Source: Trematomus loennbergii
Lineage: Eukaryota; Chordata; Actinopteri; Perciformes; Nototheniidae
DNA: 64,000 bases
NCBI GenBank assembly: GCA_012861695.1
Contig: JAAOOA010000002.1
Coordinates: 31,454,873 to 31,518,872 of the forward strand
Reading direction: 5' to 3'
The position numbers were made by a program, and so were the translations under genes. Positions 1 through 11,876 of the stretch are shown one piece after another; the stretch's first letter is position 1, and the number at the start of each line of letters is the position of its first letter. The notes beneath the pieces were generated by a model, which worked only from the letters and a program-made list of their open reading frames with translations, ran no database searches and was not told the origin of the DNA.

Positions 1-470
1 TGACCAGCTTCAATCTTGTATGTTCCAACACACAGTTGCACGGGGTGCAGAATAGTTTCCCCCACTTTCGTGCAAGACATCTGCGTACTGCTTTGCCCGG
101 TCTTTAGCAGAAATGTTCGTAGGCAAATGGGATGGATTCGATTTGTTCATCTTGGTCAGAGCCGTATAATAGTATATAATAATAATAGTATAATAGTAGG
201 CTATATAATAATCTATATGGCGCTGATCTTGTTGCTTTTCTCTCTCGTGTGAGTTCCACACATTCACTCTACGGTGTTGTTTACCTGCGCGAGCTGATGA
301 CATCACTGCTTCACGTTAACTTTTTTTTCCCTCAATTTTGTGTGGAAAAATGCGGGGATTATGCAACCTTTTAAGAAATATGCGGCCTTTTAAAAATATG
401 CGCTATTTTGCTGATTATGCGGTAAATTATGCGATCGCATAATCGCGTTTTTCTGGAGGGTCTAGTAACC
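1..470. other. Repeat-like AT-rich sequence, no gene
   Basis: No convincing coding region is present. The stretch around 340-460 has short, alternating AT-rich and GCG-containing words that look like the end of a DNA transposon, but no matching end lies in the window. Open frames here have no recognisable protein features. Confidence 0.4.
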
Positions 471-545
471 AATGTGCTGCAGGTCTCCCTTGAAAAAGAG
501 ATCGTTGATCTCAATGGGATTTTCACCTGGTTAAATAAAGGCTAC
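471..545 (+). repeat. Fish LINE 3' tail
   Basis: The block contains the words GGTCTCCCTTGAAAAAGAG and TGGTTAAATAAAGG, followed by short CAAA repeats. This is a common 3' end of fish CR1/L2-group LINEs. A similar tail in the opposite orientation lies at 15,788-15,860. No reverse transcriptase is attached. Confidence 0.6.
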
Positions 546-702
546 AAACAAACAAACAATCAGATGATTGGTCGTGCTTTTTACAGCACCACGGCTTCCA
601 CAGATTAAAATAGTTTATGTATTTATTGTCAAAGCATTTAATATATTCATTGCTATCAGGATGTTAAGAGCATTCCATGGAATATAACAAAGTGTTTCTG
701 AA
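546..702. repeat. Partial copy of the short repeat complete at 45,125-45,488
   Basis: This shares, in the same orientation, the stretch that runs from GATTGGTCGTGCTTTTTACAG to GAGCATTCCATGGAATATAAC with the element at 45,125-45,488. The outer inverted ends of that element are missing or diverged here. Confidence 0.6.
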
Positions 703-1079
703 ATAAATTACATACCCCACCTTTAACTCTTTTTAGGGTGCAGCTATATGTTTTATTTATATCAAAGTGGGTCAATTTTAATTGTATTTATTTTTCTTCA
801 AATGTGCAGAGGACTCCCCAAGTGCTGTGTTTCATTTATTTTAAAGTAGGCCTGTGTATATATTTTTTAATTCTCCTTATAAGAGTTCTTTGTTTATTAT
901 TCGAGGTAAACAGTTTTATATAATGTAATAAATAATAAATGCAAAAAAACTGTAGTTCTTGTCTATGATATAACAATATATACAACTGTATAAGCTATCA
1001 AGCTATCAAATACATGTATGTGACCCGCTCTATCGAAATCAGTCGGAAGTCGCAACGGCTCATTTCAAAATAAACGTGG

Positions 1080-1500
1080 ATTTGCGTAAAAAAATAGTTT
1101 TTCGGGGTTCGGGTGTTTGTTTGATTTTAAATAAACAAAGTCTTGACTTTCAGAACATGAAACTTTTATTTCCAAAATCACACGATAAATACATTTTTGA
1201 AGCTTGTAAAGGGAAGATGACAGCTCTCCCTCGCCACTCTGCTGTTCCGCAGCGCCGCCCTCCCTCCCGCTGACATTATGAATGTAAGGCGTATAGTAAT
1301 CATAGATAACACGGCAGGGTCCGTTACAGTTTGTTTTCATCTGATTTCAATTAAACAAAGTCTTGGCTTTCAGAATATTAAAGTTGTTTTGGCAAATGCA
1401 GATGATAAATACAACTTTGAAGCTTGTAACGGCATAATTACAAGCGGAGAACGGAGTAACTTGACGTCACAGCAGGCATAACAACAGCCGGTGTTTCTCG
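1080..1500. repeat. Single copy of the module found in the 32.8-35 kb palindrome
   Basis: 1,305-1,497 matches the arms at 32,864-33,060 and 34,740-34,931, sharing GGTCCGTTACAGTTTG and CAGGCATAACAACAGCCGG. A more diverged second copy of part of it lies just before, at about 1,120-1,215. It is followed by an AC-rich simple repeat at about 1,553-1,585. No gene was recognised. Confidence 0.6.
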
Positions 1501-1702
1501 TGAGGGTTTTCCCCGGGAAACGAACACAATGCACACAAACGCAAAATGACACAAACACACACACGTATACACACACACACACTCGCGAGCTTCCCCCAGA
1601 CCAGTAATCCAAACAAAAATATCTTCCCTCCGTAGTATTTTGATCATTTGCTCCGCTAATAATCAATCAGATCGATGGATTCCAGAGAAAAGGAAACTTT
1701 AA

Positions 1703-2872
1703 CCTGTTAAGCCCGAGAGACCCCGGTACCGGGGCACTGCCGCAACATCTTGCAGGAAACAGTGTCTGAGGGCATGTTCATTTAATAAACTATGAATGTT
1801 TTATATCCATGTAACGGGAAGAAACTCATCTAACTGATCATTCTTTTTTTTTTTCAAAAGAAAACCCACAATGCACCAACACTGAGCCTCTGAATTAGCA
1901 ACGAGCGAAAAATGCTAACAGATTACTGTACCGAAAATCACTCACAAAACCTTATTATTTATCTTTTCTCCACATCCATGACATCGTTTCACATCGTGAG
2001 GTGACACAGAATCGAAGGGTAACTTCATTATCACTGAATTATACAAAATTGCGATGTTATAAACAAAAACAGACATCAAAACATGTGGCGCTAGGTAGCT
2101 AAAAATGCTAACATGCTTACCTTGGCTCTGTAGTCTCTCCAAAGTGGTCTTCAATGGCATTAAAACGATAAAAACGCTGCTGAAGTTAATCCATAGGTTA
2201 ATCCAATGTGTCTGTGTCCCTTTGAAATGATTTCTGATAATCCATGAGCAATGAGACTGCTTTTCCGTTTCTAGATGTCAGAGCAAGAGATAGTTTCACT
2301 CTAATGCAAAATTACATGCGCAAAGCCCCCACCTTTTTGTTTTACAATGAGTGTGTGTGGGGGACTCCTCCTTCGATTATATTGGCTCTAACGGTCAGAA
2401 AGAGGTGTCAACCATCAAAATCGACAAAGGGGGGCCAGAGATATGGAAAAAAAAACATTTCCACCCAAATCACCTCAGAGGTGGAGTGTTTTTGGCTAAA
2501 CCTCTCTAAAAAGGTCAAATGTCACTTGTTTTGCATCAATCTTGATACAGGGTACATATTATATGTTGTACTTTGGATTCCTAAAGCTTTTAGTCTACCT
2601 TACCATCATCCAAGGGTAGTTTTCACTATAAGTAAAAAAGGACGGACGGACACTATAATTTACAGTTTTTTACTATGTAAAATCTGAATTTTCTTTAAAA
2701 TAAAAAACATCTATATTGTTCTGACTTTTCTACATCCAACTCACAGGTTTATCATTACTTTGAGAAAAAAGATTATTAATTTAAACCTTTTAGAAGGGAA
2801 GATATGGTCATTTGTTCTGGGAATGTCATTTTCGAGCCTGAGACCTGAAAAACAGGCTCAGGGCTTAACAGG
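1703..2872. mobile_element. TTAA-flanked non-autonomous transposon, copy 1 (piggyBac-like)
   Basis: The 1,170-bp element begins CCTGTTAAGCCC and ends with the reverse complement GGGCTTAACAGG. TTAA is present on both sides (1,699-1,702 and 2,873-2,876). Three related copies lie at 14,436-18,487, 30,226-35,777 and 39,316-40,483. TTAA duplication with ends starting CC fits the piggyBac superfamily, although Kolobok elements also use TTAA. A 72-residue open frame at 1,942-2,160 on the minus strand is kept in the 30-kb copy, but it resembles no transposase and probably reflects simple repeat identity. Confidence 0.8.
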
Positions 2873-3441
2873 TTAAAGGCCTTTTTCCCCAAAGGATGAC
2901 TCGGTGACAGTCATTATATAATGTGACATATTTTGCTTAATATTTGGAGTCAAAAAACAATCCTGATATCATTAGAAAGCTATGAATCTCCTCTTTCCAA
3001 CAGTGAATACAACTCAAAATGTGTCTTCGGGTCAATGCGACTGATTTCGATATGTTTTGCGGCTCCAGACAAAAAAAAGTGTTGGAAAAGGGGGCAAAAT
3101 GGCTCTTTTGGTCAAAAAGGTTGCAGACCCCTGTCCAAGGGGCTCCAATGAAACATTTGTTTCAAAGTGGCAACCGTTGATATTTTTTGTTAATGCCCTA
3201 CGAAAGCTCCCCTCAGATGAGGAACTGTAACTCAATATTGGCATAAACAATACATAGGCAAGGCAAGGCAAGTTTATTTATATAGCACCTTTCAACACAA
3301 GGCAATTCAAAGTGCTTTACAAAAATGGAAGACATTAAAAATGGCATTTAAAATCAGTCATTAAAAAGAAAAGATAATAAAATAAACATTAAAAGAAAAA
3401 ATACATGGAAAAGTTACAGTGCAGTTTAAGATGTGAATAGT

Positions 3442-6335
3442 TCAATTAAAAGCAGCGGCAAAAAGAAAAGTCTTCAGCCTGGATTTAAAAGTAGTAAGAG
3501 TTGCAGCGGACCTGCAGGTTTCTGGGAGTTTGTTCCAGATATTTGGAGCATAATAACTGAATGCTGCTTCTCCATGTTTAGTTCTGACTCTGGGGACAGA
3601 AAGCTGACCAGTCCCTGAAGACCTGAGAGTTCTGGATGGTTCATAATTTAGCAGTAGGTCAGACATGTATTTTGGGCCTAAACCATTCAAAGCTTTATAA
3701 ACCAGCACATATTTTGAAATCTATTCTTTGACACACAGGAAGCCAGTGTAAGGACTTCAGAACAGGAGTGATGTGATCCACTTTCTTAGTGTTAGTGAGG
3801 ACTCGAGCAGCGGCGTTCTGAATTAGCTGCAGCTTTCTAATAGATTTTTTAGTGAGCCTGTAAAGACACCATTGCAGTAGTCGAGTCTACTGAAGATAAA
3901 AGCATGGACAAGTTTTTCCAAATCCTGCTGTGACATTAGTCTTTAATCCTAGATATGTTCTTTAGGTGATAGTAGGCTGATTTAGTAACTGTTTTAATGT
4001 GACTGTTGAAACTCAGGTCAGAGTCCATGACTACACCTAGATTTCTGGCTTTATCTGTTGTTTTGAACATTGCAGACTGAAGCTCAGCGCTAACTTTTAT
4101 ACGTTCTGCCTTGGCTCCAAAAACCATTACCTCAGTTTTATCTTTGTTTAATTGGAGAAAGTTCTGACACATCCAGTCATTGATTTGTTCAATGCACTTA
4201 CTCAGTGTTTGAATTGGAGCATAATCTCCTGGTGAAATTGTTACGTAAATTTGTGTGTCATCCGCATAGCTATGGTAACTTATTTTGTTGTTTTTCATTA
4301 TCTGAGCCAGTGGTAGCATGTAGATGTTAAAGAGAAGAGGCCCCAAGATGGAGCCTTGAGGTACCCCACATGTCATATTTGTCAACTCAGATGTGTATTT
4401 ACCTATAGAAACAAAGTTTTTTCTGTCCTTTAAGTAGGACTCAAACCAATTTAGAACTGTTGCCGAAAGTCCCACCCAGTTTTCTAGTCGGTCTAGTAAT
4501 ATGTTGTGGTCAACAGTGTCAAACGCAGCACTGAGATCTAATAATACTAACACTGAAGTTCTGCCACTGTCTGTGTTTAAGTGGATGTCATTGAAGACCT
4601 TTACAAGAGCAGTCTCAGTGCTGTGGTTTGGACGAAATCCTGACTGGAACACATCCAAACAGTTATTTAAATGCAAGAAGTTACTCAACTGTTGAAATAC
4701 AACTTTTTCAATGATTTTACCTAGAAATGGCAGGTTTGATATTGGCCTGTAATTGTTCATTACTGAGCATCTAGATTATTCTTTTTTAAGAGCGGTTTAA
4801 TGACTGCAGTTTTCAGGGCCTCTGGAAAAATACCTGAGTGAAGAGATGTGTTTACTATATGAAGTAGATCTGAGGCCATGCAAGGAAAAACATCTTTGAA
4901 AAATCCTGTTGGAATAATATCAAGGCAGCAGGAGGAGGATTTCAGAAGTTGAATAATGTCCTCTAAGTTTTTACCATTAATCTGATGGAATTGTGTCATG
5001 GTGTTTGAATTGATATTAGGTGGACATAGGGACAACACATTTGCTGTACCTGATGCAGAGGCACTGACTGCTTGTCTAATTTTCTGAATTTTGTCAGTGA
5101 AGAAGGAGGCAAAATCATTGCACGCCCTGGTGGATAGAAATTCAGAGGCTACTGACACTGGGGGGTTAGTTAGTCTGTCGACGGTAGCAAACAAGGCACG
5201 TGCGTTGTTTTTGTTTTTGGTAATGATGTCAGAGAAGAAAGACTGTCGTGCGTTTTTCAATTCCAAATTATAAAGGCCAAGTCTCTCTTTATAGATTTCA
5301 AAGTGAACCTGGAGATTTGTTTTTCGCCACCTACGTTCAGCTTTTCGACACTCTCTTTTTTCTGTTCTCACGGTCATGGCCTTTCTCCATGGAGATATTT
5401 TCTTGCCAATCACTTCCTTTACCTTAGTTGGAGCAATGGTATCTATAACATTTTTAATTTTTGAATTAAAATGATCTACTAGCTCATTTACTGAGATGTT
5501 AGCAGGGGCAAGTGTGGATGAAAAATTATGAGTAAACATTTCCCTAGTATTTTCAGTTAAATATCGCTTTGTGTTACCTCTTTCTGAACATTTTTGTGAA
5601 CAGAAATAGAGCTCTCAAAGAAAACACAGGAATGATCAGAGAGTGCAACATCAGTCACCACAACCTTTGAGATATTCAGACCCTTTGAGATAATTAAGTC
5701 CAGAGTGTGCCCCTTATTGTGCGTGGGCTCCGCCACATGCTGAGTCAGTCCATAGTTATCAAGAACACAAAACAGTTCTTTAGCCCCTCTGTCCTGGGGG
5801 TTGTCAACATGGATGTTAAAATCACCAACAATGACTAACGGTCAAAGTCAATACACACTATAGACAGCAGTTCAGTAAAATCATCAAAAAAGCTTGCACA
5901 GTATTTGGGTGGTCTATAGATATTTAGGAACAGAGCTCGAGAGGAGCATTTCAGCTGAAGGGCCACATATTCAAAAGAAGCAAAGTCCCCATAAGATGTC
6001 TTCCTGCATTGAATGGAATCATTGAACAAAATAGCAACTCCACCCCCTTTCTTATGCATTCTTTCCTGACTCATAAAACTAAAGTTGGGAGGGGTTGATT
6101 CGATAAGAACAGCTGCACTGTTTTGTTCAATCCAAGTTTCCGTTAAAAACATAAAATCGAGATTGTGCTCAGTGATAAAATCATTGATTAAAAATGTTTT
6201 TCCTGCCAAAGACCTGACATTTAATAAAGCTAGTTTAAGTTTGTTAAATACACTATCAGTAAAAAATTTGTGACAAGCTGTGGCTGACATGGAATCACTG
6301 CTAAATTTGATAACCTCACACAAACGTTTGAGCAC
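3442..6335 (-). pseudogene. L2 LINE ORF2: endonuclease and reverse transcriptase (broken)
   Basis: The segments on the minus strand are an APE endonuclease N-terminus at 6,335-5,835 (LNVRSL, LTETW), a linker at 5,539-4,760, an RT core at 4,760-3,936 and a C-terminal part at 3,708-3,442. The RT part shows NNYRPISNLPF, LDLSAAFDTVDH, GVPQGSILGP and the catalytic YADD motif. The C-terminal part contains the usual W-KLPE motif. The reading frame is lost near 5,838, where the endonuclease breaks just before its GDFN motif. There is a stop at the 4,760 junction, and the frame is also broken between 3,936 and 3,708. It would have copied LINE RNA into DNA at nicked target sites, and it cannot be active now. 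Confidence 0.88.
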
Positions 6336-6544
6336 TTCCTGTTTCTAAGCTGATTTACCGCTCTTAATCTATTACCTATCAACACAGATATCGGCAAAGC
6401 TACTGGCAGGCAGGGCCCCGGCATGTGCTGGAAAGAGTTGAGAGTGCCATATGCCCTTGAGCCTGGACCCAGCACATATCAGAAAAGTTTGTTGCGTTTT
6501 GTACACACACATCCTTATCAGGCTTCGGAGACTGCAGATGCTTT

Positions 6545-6755
6545 CTTGAAGGGAGGGGAGGTGGTTGACGTAGGCACGGTGATGAAGACGGGGGAGATGG
6601 TGCGCGTCTCTGCTTCTGTGATTTTGGTGGGCGTTGTGGAAGGGCGGGGGTAAAGGACATGCTGCCAGGGGGGGAGGTGGTTGACGTAGGCTTGTCTTCG
6701 GTGATTTTGGTGGGCGTCGTTGAGGGGCGGGGGTAAAGGACATGCTGCCAACCCT
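6545..6755. repeat. Tandem duplication inside the LINE linker
   Basis: A GC-rich block beginning GGAGGTGGTTGACGTAGGC occurs twice (about 6,555 and 6,670), and both copies end GGGTAAAGGACATGCTGCCA. The second copy lacks about 35 bases from the middle. On the minus strand it encodes proline-rich repeats between ORF1 and ORF2. Confidence 0.75.
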
Positions 6756-6960
6756 GCATATCGCCTTCATGCGGTCATCGAACTCCAGGGGGGAGGGCGA
6801 GGGTGAAAGGGTGAGCGGAGAGTAGAGAGAGCTGGGGGATGAATGAAGAGTATCCTCAAAGGCGTTGACAGGGGGGGTGACGGGCAGTGGAGACTCCTCC
6901 ATTTGTGTCATAGGTCTCCCATAATCAGAACATTCCTCAGGCGGGTGCAGTGATACTTCT

Positions 6961-8140
6961 TCAGGGTTTTCTGCGATGTGTTGTGTCTTTCTCCTGTTTT
7001 GATTCCTCTTGCCGCTTGTCCTTGGCAGAGGGAACAGATTGCTGACGCAGGCAGTTGAATATGTTAGAGATAAACAATTTCACTCCTGACTTGTTCAGGC
7101 AAACTCCATCTGCCTTAAAAAGATGTCTGCGATCCCAGAAAAAGTTAAAATTGTCAATAAAATGGACAGAATGGTCAGTACAGGCAGCTGAAAGCCACAT
7201 GTTCATGCAAACAGTCTGCTGAATCTCTCCACTCCTCTTCTGACTGGCGGTAGAGGGCCACTGATGAACACCTCCGCATTTAGAGAGCTGACAGTTTCCA
7301 ACAGACTTCTTTCAGCGCTTCTGACTGTTGTTTCACAACATCATTTGTTCCAATATGTAGTACCACATTCTTCACAGTCGGATGTTCAGCCCCAATATGC
7401 AGGATCTTCTCAGCCAAGTCGGAGACCATATCCTTGGGAAAACAGAGTACTTTGGTGTTGTTCTTACTACACAGACCTTTTACATCTCTTACAGCAGAGT
7501 CACCCACAATCAGAGTTTCAGGCCCAGTCGTTAGCTTTCCCTCTAGCCTTTTACTTTTGGAGTAGCTATTGGTCCTTACCCTGCTGTGTGAAGAGGACAG
7601 GTTATCCAGGTCATCAGAAAGAGATCTCCGGTTCTCGGTCAGCGGAGCGTATCTGTTCTGGATTGGCACACTTGGTGGTTTAGGAGGATTGTTTGTAGTT
7701 CTCCCTTTAGCAGCTGTCCACGGCTGTTTCCTAGTATGAATAGGGGTTGAAGAGGCACTCTTCCTGGGTGATAACAATGCAGGCCAGCCGGTCGCATCAC
7801 AGATTTCAGAGCGCTGGGCTCTGCCTGTTATTCGTCCTCCCAAATCCCATGGAAATGATTTACTCTTAGGCTTTGCACCCAGAGAGTTCCAGGGAGGACT
7901 ACCACTTGTAGATTTATTACCCAGTACACAGCCCTCCTGTTCCTTGGAAACCTTGTAGCTGCTAACTAGCTGTGAGTTAGCATACCCTTTTCCATTATTT
8001 TGCAACACTGGTAAAGTGGTGTTATTCCCACAACATAGTCCATTCACTTCCACGTTAACTTCCAACCGTTGCATTTTCATTTCCAACACAGCCATCTTCT
8101 GTAGAAGTTTGTGGAAGTCATCTGTAGAGAACGGAGGCAT
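6961..8140 (-). pseudogene. L2 LINE ORF1, SGNH/esterase-like (frameshifted)
   Basis: The N-terminal part (8,140-7,280) begins MPPFSTDDFHKLLQKMAVLE, a probable short coiled coil. It then has a Ser/Lys/Pro-rich stretch and an SGNH hydrolase-like core with GDSAVRD and VLHIGTNDV. The rest of that fold continues in another frame at 7,206-6,961, with FFWDRRHLFKADGVCLNKSG, the usual C-terminal block of such LINE ORF1 esterases. The frame break is between about 7,206 and 7,280. In CR1/L2 elements this protein is thought to bind RNA or membranes; here it is not functional. Confidence 0.8.
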
Positions 8141-8540
8141 TTTGCTACCAACTAGCTTAAGCTAAATAGCATGCAGTAGCCTACCAGGCTTTAGCTGTTG
8201 CTAGGCCACGCTACTGTAAGACTGAGGTCGTCGTAAAAATGTTGAAATATGGCTGAAACCCTCCGTCTATTTACGATGAATAACTGTCCCAGTGATAAGT
8301 TAATGTCCAGGAGCCGCTGCTCGAAGTTTTCAGAGAATAAGAATAGGAAAATCAGCATAAAAAGTAAGCAGAGGCAAGAGCAAGCGGAAAAGCGTCTGCA
8401 CTGTATGGGTGGTCATGATGTGGTCCAGGCAATTTGCACATCTTTGCAATTCTATCTCATTATTTTTATTTTATCTTGTCCATTTACTGTATTGATTTGA
8501 CTCAATCATTGTTGTCCTCTTATATACCAGCTAGAAATGT

Positions 8541-8895
8541 TTGGTTCTAAAAACATTCACTGTTCTATGAATGTTTTCAGCGGGAAGTTTTATTTTGGTT
8601 CCCAGAATGTTCTTCTGAAAGGTAGGATAACGTTCTCTAAAAACATTCTTAAAATGTTTGGTGATAACTTTCTTAAGATGTTTTTGATAACATTGTTCGA
8701 ACATTATGCTCTACTATTATTAAAACGTTTTCAGCTGGACGTTTTATTTTGGTTCCCTGAATGTTCTTCTGAAAGGTAAGATAACATTCTCTAAAAACAT
8801 TCTTAAAATATTTTGTGATGACCTTCTTCAAATGTTTTTGATAAAATTGTTCGAACATTATGCCCTACTATTCTTAAAACGTTTTCAGCTGGACG
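8541..8895. repeat. Two-copy tandem repeat, about 175 bp
   Basis: Blocks containing GAATGTTCTTCTGAAAGGTA and AACATTGTTCGAACATTATG occur at about 8,541-8,715 and 8,716-8,890. The open frames in it are by-products of the repeat. Confidence 0.7.
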
Positions 8896-8938
8896 TTTTA
8901 ATTTGGTTAAATCGGGGGGGAGGGGGGGCTCAGGTACT

Positions 8939-9003
8939 GCGGAGCGCATAAAGCTTAGCAGACTCTTCACGCTAACGAAGGATCACTTCTAGGCTACTGT
9001 CCC
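8939..9003. repeat. Left flank repeated beyond the inverted-repeat element
   Basis: The words GCGGAGCGCATAAAG, AACGAAGGATCACTTCT and CTACTGTCCCG recur in the same order and orientation at about 11,605-11,697. The direct repeats sit just outside the two inverted arms, but at about 65-90 bp with indels they are too long and too diverged for a simple target duplication. Confidence 0.6.
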
Positions 9004-11556
9004 GCCAACACACTCTCACTCCATAAACGCTTGGACAGGGTCCCGTGGCGTGCAGTTGGGACGCTCCTAGGCTCCTTCAGCTTCATAAAGGGACGCAAAT
9101 AGCTTTCAACTGATTGCAATGTATTCCCATCTGCGGCGGGATTTGACGCTCATGGACGCACGGCATTCGTTTGTGTCGGCGGCTGTTAAAGGCAATGTGA
9201 GCGTCCATTCCCATTGGATAACGGAGAATTGTACACCCGGAAGTAAGTATTCCCCTTACTGTCGATTGATTTGACAGTGATATCTCCACTACTCATCAAC
9301 TCAAAAACACCAGATTATCCTTGTTAATTAAACGACATTGATAGCTTTTAGTGTACAATGCTTTTGTCACGTTTTCCCCTTCAATTCTGAGAAACAAGTA
9401 GTTTTCTATGAGTTTTGGATGGCCGAAGACATTACATTACCCACAATCCTCTGTAGCAACCATAGACTGTATATTGCAACAGGCAACAGCTTCGGTTCAT
9501 GTTAATTTACAAACTCTTCAACTGCAACCGTAGTTATATTTAAAAACATGTTAGAAGGCCTCACAAAACTTTAATGTAAATTAAATGTAAATATGAAGGA
9601 ATGTGTGTATAACAAAATACATCGTTCATAAACGAAACCGGAAACAGACGTAGGCAAGATCCTCAGCTCGATTATTGGATGGTTTAGCCGCAATGCACGC
9701 TGGGATGTGGTGTTTATGCGATGTGAAATCCGAAAACATTTAAAAAAAATGTAATAATACATTATTCCGAGTGTGCTTGCTTTTCTCTTTGAAAGTCATC
9801 ACATAACGGCATTGTAATACACGTTTCGGCTGCATTAAATATTACATATCTGCCGTAGTTGTCTATTTATTGAGCCCTGATGAGAAGACTTCTAGACAAA
9901 CAGGAACAACTGCCGCCAAAACTGAAAACTTGACGTGGATCTTAAATATATAAGCAATTAAACAACATCTTACATTTCTTTTCGCACAATACGTCTCCTT
10001 GCAGTATCAACACTAATTCGGCTGACTTTTATATTTGATCCAATTGGTAGATAGGCTGTATTTACTCCATAACGGTGCACAGCTGATAGAAAGGGACACC
10101 TACTGGTTAAAGCACGTTATTGCATTTTATAATTGTATTATTAGATATTAATAGGAGGTGTGCAAAACAGACAAACTAATAAGGCTTTATTTAAACATTA
10201 AAGAATACTTTAGGTTAAGGTCTTCTTTTGAATAAGAAAAAAGCTTCGGGGTATAGAAGATGAATATGGAGGGATGAAACCCTCTTTGATGGTCACACAT
10301 GCAGAGCACACACAGCACACAGTGAAATTTGTATCGACAGATAAATATTAAGCCTGACAAAGTACTTAAAGTCTAATATATTGCTTTCCTGCAATGTTAA
10401 CTATGTTTAAGCACTTTTTTTAACTGATATTATACATATGTATTATACTCTTATAAGATGTATGTAGACACCGTAGTTGTGTATAATATGATATGTCAAT
10501 AAACCTTAGAAAATCTTGAAATCTTGAAAGGGATGTGCAAAATAGTCATTATATACAGTCTTTAATTAACTATTAGTAGAGAATAACGACGAGTAAAGAA
10601 TATACTTTATAGGGATCCTATTAATATCTAATAATACAATTATAAAATGCAATAACGTGCTTTAACCAGTAGGTGTCCCTTTCTATCAGCTGTGCACCGT
10701 TATGGCGTAAATACAGCCTATCTATCAATTGGATCAAATATAAAAGTCAGCCGAATTAGTATTGATACTGCAAGGAGACGTATTGTGTGAAAAGAAATGT
10801 AAGATGTTGTTTAATTGCTTATATATTTAAGATCCACGTCAAGTTTTCAGTTTTGGCGGCAGTTGTTCCTGTTTGTCTAGAAGTCTTCTCATCAGGGCTC
10901 AATAAATAGACAACTACGGCAGATATGTAATATTTAATGCAGCCGAAACGTGTATTACAATGCCGTTATGTGATGACTTTCAAAGAGAAAAGCAAGTACA
11001 CTCGGAATAATGTATTATTTTTTTTTTTTAAATGTTTTCGGATTTCACATCGCATAAACACCACATCCAGCAATATACAGTCTATGGTTGATACAGAGGA
11101 TTGTGGGTAATGTAATGTCTTCAGCCATCCAAAACTCATAGAAAACTACTTGTTTCTCAGAATTGAAGGGGAAAACGTGACAAAAGCATTGTACACTAAA
11201 AGCTATCAATGTCGTTTAATTAACAAGGATAATCTGGTGTTTTTGAGTTGATGAGTAGTGGAGATATCACTGTCAAATCAATCGACAGTAAGGGGAATAC
11301 TTACTTCCGGGTGTACAATTCTCCGTTATCCAATGGGAATGGACGCTCACATTGCCTTTAACAGCCGCCGACACAAACGAATGCCGTGCTTCCATGAGCG
11401 TCAAATCCCGCCGCAGATGGGAATACATTGCAATCAGTTGAAAGCTATTTGCGTCCCTTTATGAAGCTGAAGGAGCCTAGGAGCGTCCCAAATGCACGCC
11501 ACGGGACCCTGACCAAGCGTCGCTCCTGGACGTTTATGGAGTGAGAGTGTGTTGGT
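9004..11556. mobile_element. 2.55-kb inverted-repeat (foldback) element
   Basis: The left arm, about 9,004-10,152, reappears as its reverse complement at about 10,618-11,556; for example TCTATCAATTGGATCAAAT near 10,720 mirrors 10,035-10,055. The spacer at 10,153-10,617 is unique and AT-rich. No transposase was seen. Matching 68-residue frames on opposite strands (9,083-9,289 and 11,258-11,464) are mirror images of one sequence and are not evidence of a gene. Confidence 0.75.
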
Positions 11557-11739
11557 CCCGCAGCTCCTGCCTCTCTGTTGGACTCTGTCGCAGCGGTGCT
11601 GTGCTGCGGAGCGCATAAAGCAGACTCTTCACAACGAAGGATCACTTCTTCTTCAAGGCAGGGAAGGTTTCGCAGTACGCAGTCTACTGTCCCGCAGCTG
11701 CTGCCTCTCTGTTGGACTCCGGTACTGCACATTACTCAC

Positions 11740-11876
11740 GAGACGTTGTAAACAAAAAAATGAGTGGGGGGCGAACGCACTAACCACTCCACCAACGCCA
11801 CAGTCACCCCCGTCGTGCGGGCCGGATGAGAATGTCTGGCGGGCCGGATGTGGCGGGCCGCCAGTTGGTGGTCACT
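11740..11876. repeat. GC-rich end of a possible hAT element
   Basis: The block ends GGGCCGCCAGTTGGTGGTCACTG, whose complement begins CAGTGACCACCAA, like a hAT terminus. The matching left end was not found. It abuts the LINE fragment starting at 11,877. Confidence 0.3.

Larger units (their letters stand above)
3256..8160 (-). mobile_element. L2-clade LINE, nearly full length but decayed
   Basis: Read on the minus strand, the order is an SGNH-type ORF1, a proline-rich linker, an APE-type endonuclease, a reverse transcriptase, a C-terminal domain and a 3' tail. The tail (about 3,256-3,325) contains the words GGCAAGGCAAG and TTTATATAGCACCTTTCAACA, typical of fish L2. Each ORF has frameshifts, so the copy is dead. 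The 5' end is placed only roughly, near 8,160-8,240. An esterase-like ORF1 with an endonuclease/RT ORF2 is the standard CR1/L2 arrangement. Confidence 0.85.

Noticed and set aside
9083..11464. Two nearly identical 68-residue frames on opposite strands
   Set aside because: They are mirror images made by the inverted repeat, with no homology or codon signal.
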